Shown here: piece by piece, positions 22,971-23,841 of the stretch | How the letters are laid out: each line of letters begins with the position of its first letter | Position numbering within the stretch: position 1 is the stretch's first letter | Source: an uncultured Bacteroides sp. | Lineage (GTDB): Bacteria; Bacteroidota; Bacteroidia; Bacteroidales; Bacteroidaceae | Assembly: GCA_900544675.1 (NCBI GenBank) | Contig: UQVZ01000048.1 | Coordinates: forward strand, 1-23,841 | Reading direction: 5' to 3' | Length of the DNA: 23,841 bases | Position numbers and translations under genes: made by a program | Notes under the pieces: generated by a model | The model's input: only the letters and a program-made list of their open reading frames with translations | What the model was told of the DNA's origin: nothing | Databases searched by the model: none

Positions 22971-23134
22971 TTAGAGAAGTTAAAGAAGTTATCACTCGCT
23001 TCGCTCGTTAGAAGTTAAAGCCAATAGTTTTGTTGATTTTTATACTCTAACTTCTTTAACTCCCAACTATTATACTTTAACTTCTCTAACTTCTCTAACT
23101 TCTCTAACTTCTCTAACTTCTCTAACTTCTTTAA
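22971..23134. repeat. Inverted 9-base tandem repeat array upstream of rdgB
   Basis: Five perfect copies of CTTCTCTAA in a row (23081–23125), then one variant CTTCTTTAA (23126–23134) and an isolated copy of that variant at 23051–23059. The complementary units TTAGAGAAG and TTAAAGAAG lie at 22971–22988, so the array can fold back on itself. Tandem units of this length can change in copy number. The last unit ends 11 bases before the rdgB start. Confidence 0.85.
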
Positions 23135-23145
23135 CTCCTAAAAAA

Positions 23146-23724
23146 ATGAAACATCAACTCGTTTTCGCAACCAACAACGCCCACAAGCTGGAAGAGGTAC
23201 GCGCCATCCTGGGCAATCAGTTCGACATCCTCAGCCTCAACGACATCCATTGCTACGCTGACATCCCCGAAACAGCCGATACACTGGAAGGAAACGCCCG
23301 CTTGAAAGCCCGATACATCTATGAACATTACGGAATGGACTGCTTTGCGGACGATACCGGACTGGAAGTGGAAGCACTCGGCGGAGCGCCGGGCGTCTAC
23401 TCGGCACGTTATGCCGGCGGTGAAGGGCACGACTCGGAAGCCAATATGCGCAAACTGCTCGCCGAACTGGAAGGAAAAGACAACCGACGCGCACAGTTCC
23501 GTACCGCCATCTGCCTTATCGAGGGAGGTGAAGAACATCTATTCGAAGGCATTGTGCGAGGCAGTATCATCGAGGCACGCCGCGGCACGTCGGGCTTCGG
23601 CTACGACCCTGTATTCATTCCCGAAGGATATTCGCAGACCTTTGCCGAAATGGGAAATGAAGAGAAAAACCGGATAAGCCACCGCGCGCGAGCCGTGCAG
23701 CAACTTGCCGGTTACCTGAAGTAG
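23146..23724 (+). CDS. rdgB: RdgB/HAM1-type non-canonical purine NTP pyrophosphatase
   Basis: 192 residues, full length. It hydrolyses ITP, dITP and XTP to monophosphates and so keeps deaminated purines out of DNA and RNA. Family marks: LVFATNNAHKLEEVRAIL (the N-terminal substrate loop), FADDTGLEVEALGGAPGVYS with the catalytic acids, SGFGYDPVF and ISHRARA near the C-terminus. The ATG at 23146 follows the tandem-repeat array directly, so the spacing between array and start may affect translation. Confidence 0.98.
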   Translation: MKHQLVFATNNAHKLEEVRAILGNQFDILSLNDIHCYADIPETADTLEGNARLKARYIYEHYGMDCFADDTGLEVEALGGAPGVYSARYAGGEGHDSEANMRKLLAELEGKDNRRAQFRTAICLIEGGEEHLFEGIVRGSIIEARRGTSGFGYDPVFIPEGYSQTFAEMGNEEKNRISHRARAVQQLAGYLK

Positions 23725-23841
23725 GCTTTATCATTCTGATAAATTGAATCTACAATATTTGCGCATTATCGCAAAACTGCTTATTAAACGTGAGTTCGAT
23801 ATAAGGAATGAAATTATTCCTTTGAAAAATAGGAACATAGC
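23725..23841. other. Non-coding end of the window
   Basis: A small hairpin TTTGCG/CGCAAA (23758–23763/23770–23775) lies 34 bases after the rdgB stop, without a T-run. No gene start is supported before the window ends. Confidence 0.5.

Noticed and set aside
23051..23134. CRISPR-like array
   Set aside because: Units are 9 bases and directly adjacent without spacers, and no cas gene is near.

Overview
The window looks like chromosomal DNA of a gut Bacteroides species. The evidence is the housekeeping set leuS–yitT–rdgB, many type II (lipobox) signal peptides followed by acidic C-S-D-D-type starts, and repeated matches to the Bacteroides promoter (TTG or TTTG, 19–21 bases, TAnnTTTG). The species cannot be fixed from the sequence alone.

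Layout. (1) 1–1455, minus strand: the end of an integrated mobile element, with a toprim primase-like gene cut by the left edge and a small excisionase-type HTH gene overlapping it. (2) 1456–2055: no protein gene. It holds a long palindrome and a short transcription unit of about 200 bases (promoter, three hairpins, terminator) that looks like a small RNA gene. (3) 2056–3986, minus: two small surface lipoproteins in an operon behind an unusually structured leader of about 200 bases. (4) 4083–7626, minus: a Cys-rich/GNAT fusion, a decayed RhuM fragment, a zinc-ribbon/PNPOx-like flavoprotein and an AAA-ATPase/PD-(D/E)XK protein. (5) about 7760–9193: an IS110-family element with IS1111-like subterminal inverted repeats and a 3' non-coding RNA candidate of bridge/seek RNA type. 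(6) 9199–11231: a promoter just outside the IS with a doubtful small ORF, a PAS/LuxR regulator (minus) and a DUF1847 metal-binding protein (plus). (7) 11402–18757, plus: a four-gene lipoprotein operon related to Bacteroidales fimbriae. Its first gene joins an Mfa2/FimB-like region to a metzincin zinc protease motif. The second and fourth are long paralogues with fimbrillin-like N-termini and a shared C-terminal domain that may be lectin-like. The third is a short fimbrillin-like subunit. A large hairpin terminator ends the operon. (8) 19007–23724, plus: leuS, a YitT-family membrane protein and rdgB, separated by palindromic and tandem repeats.

How the parts may work together: the fimbrial operon probably builds or decorates a cell-surface appendage, with one subunit carrying its own protease domain. 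The nearby PAS/LuxR protein could regulate it, but that rests only on proximity. The least explained signals are the two structured RNAs (about 1745–1944 plus, about 3785–3974 minus), the IS-borne RNA and the metzincin–fimbrial fusion.
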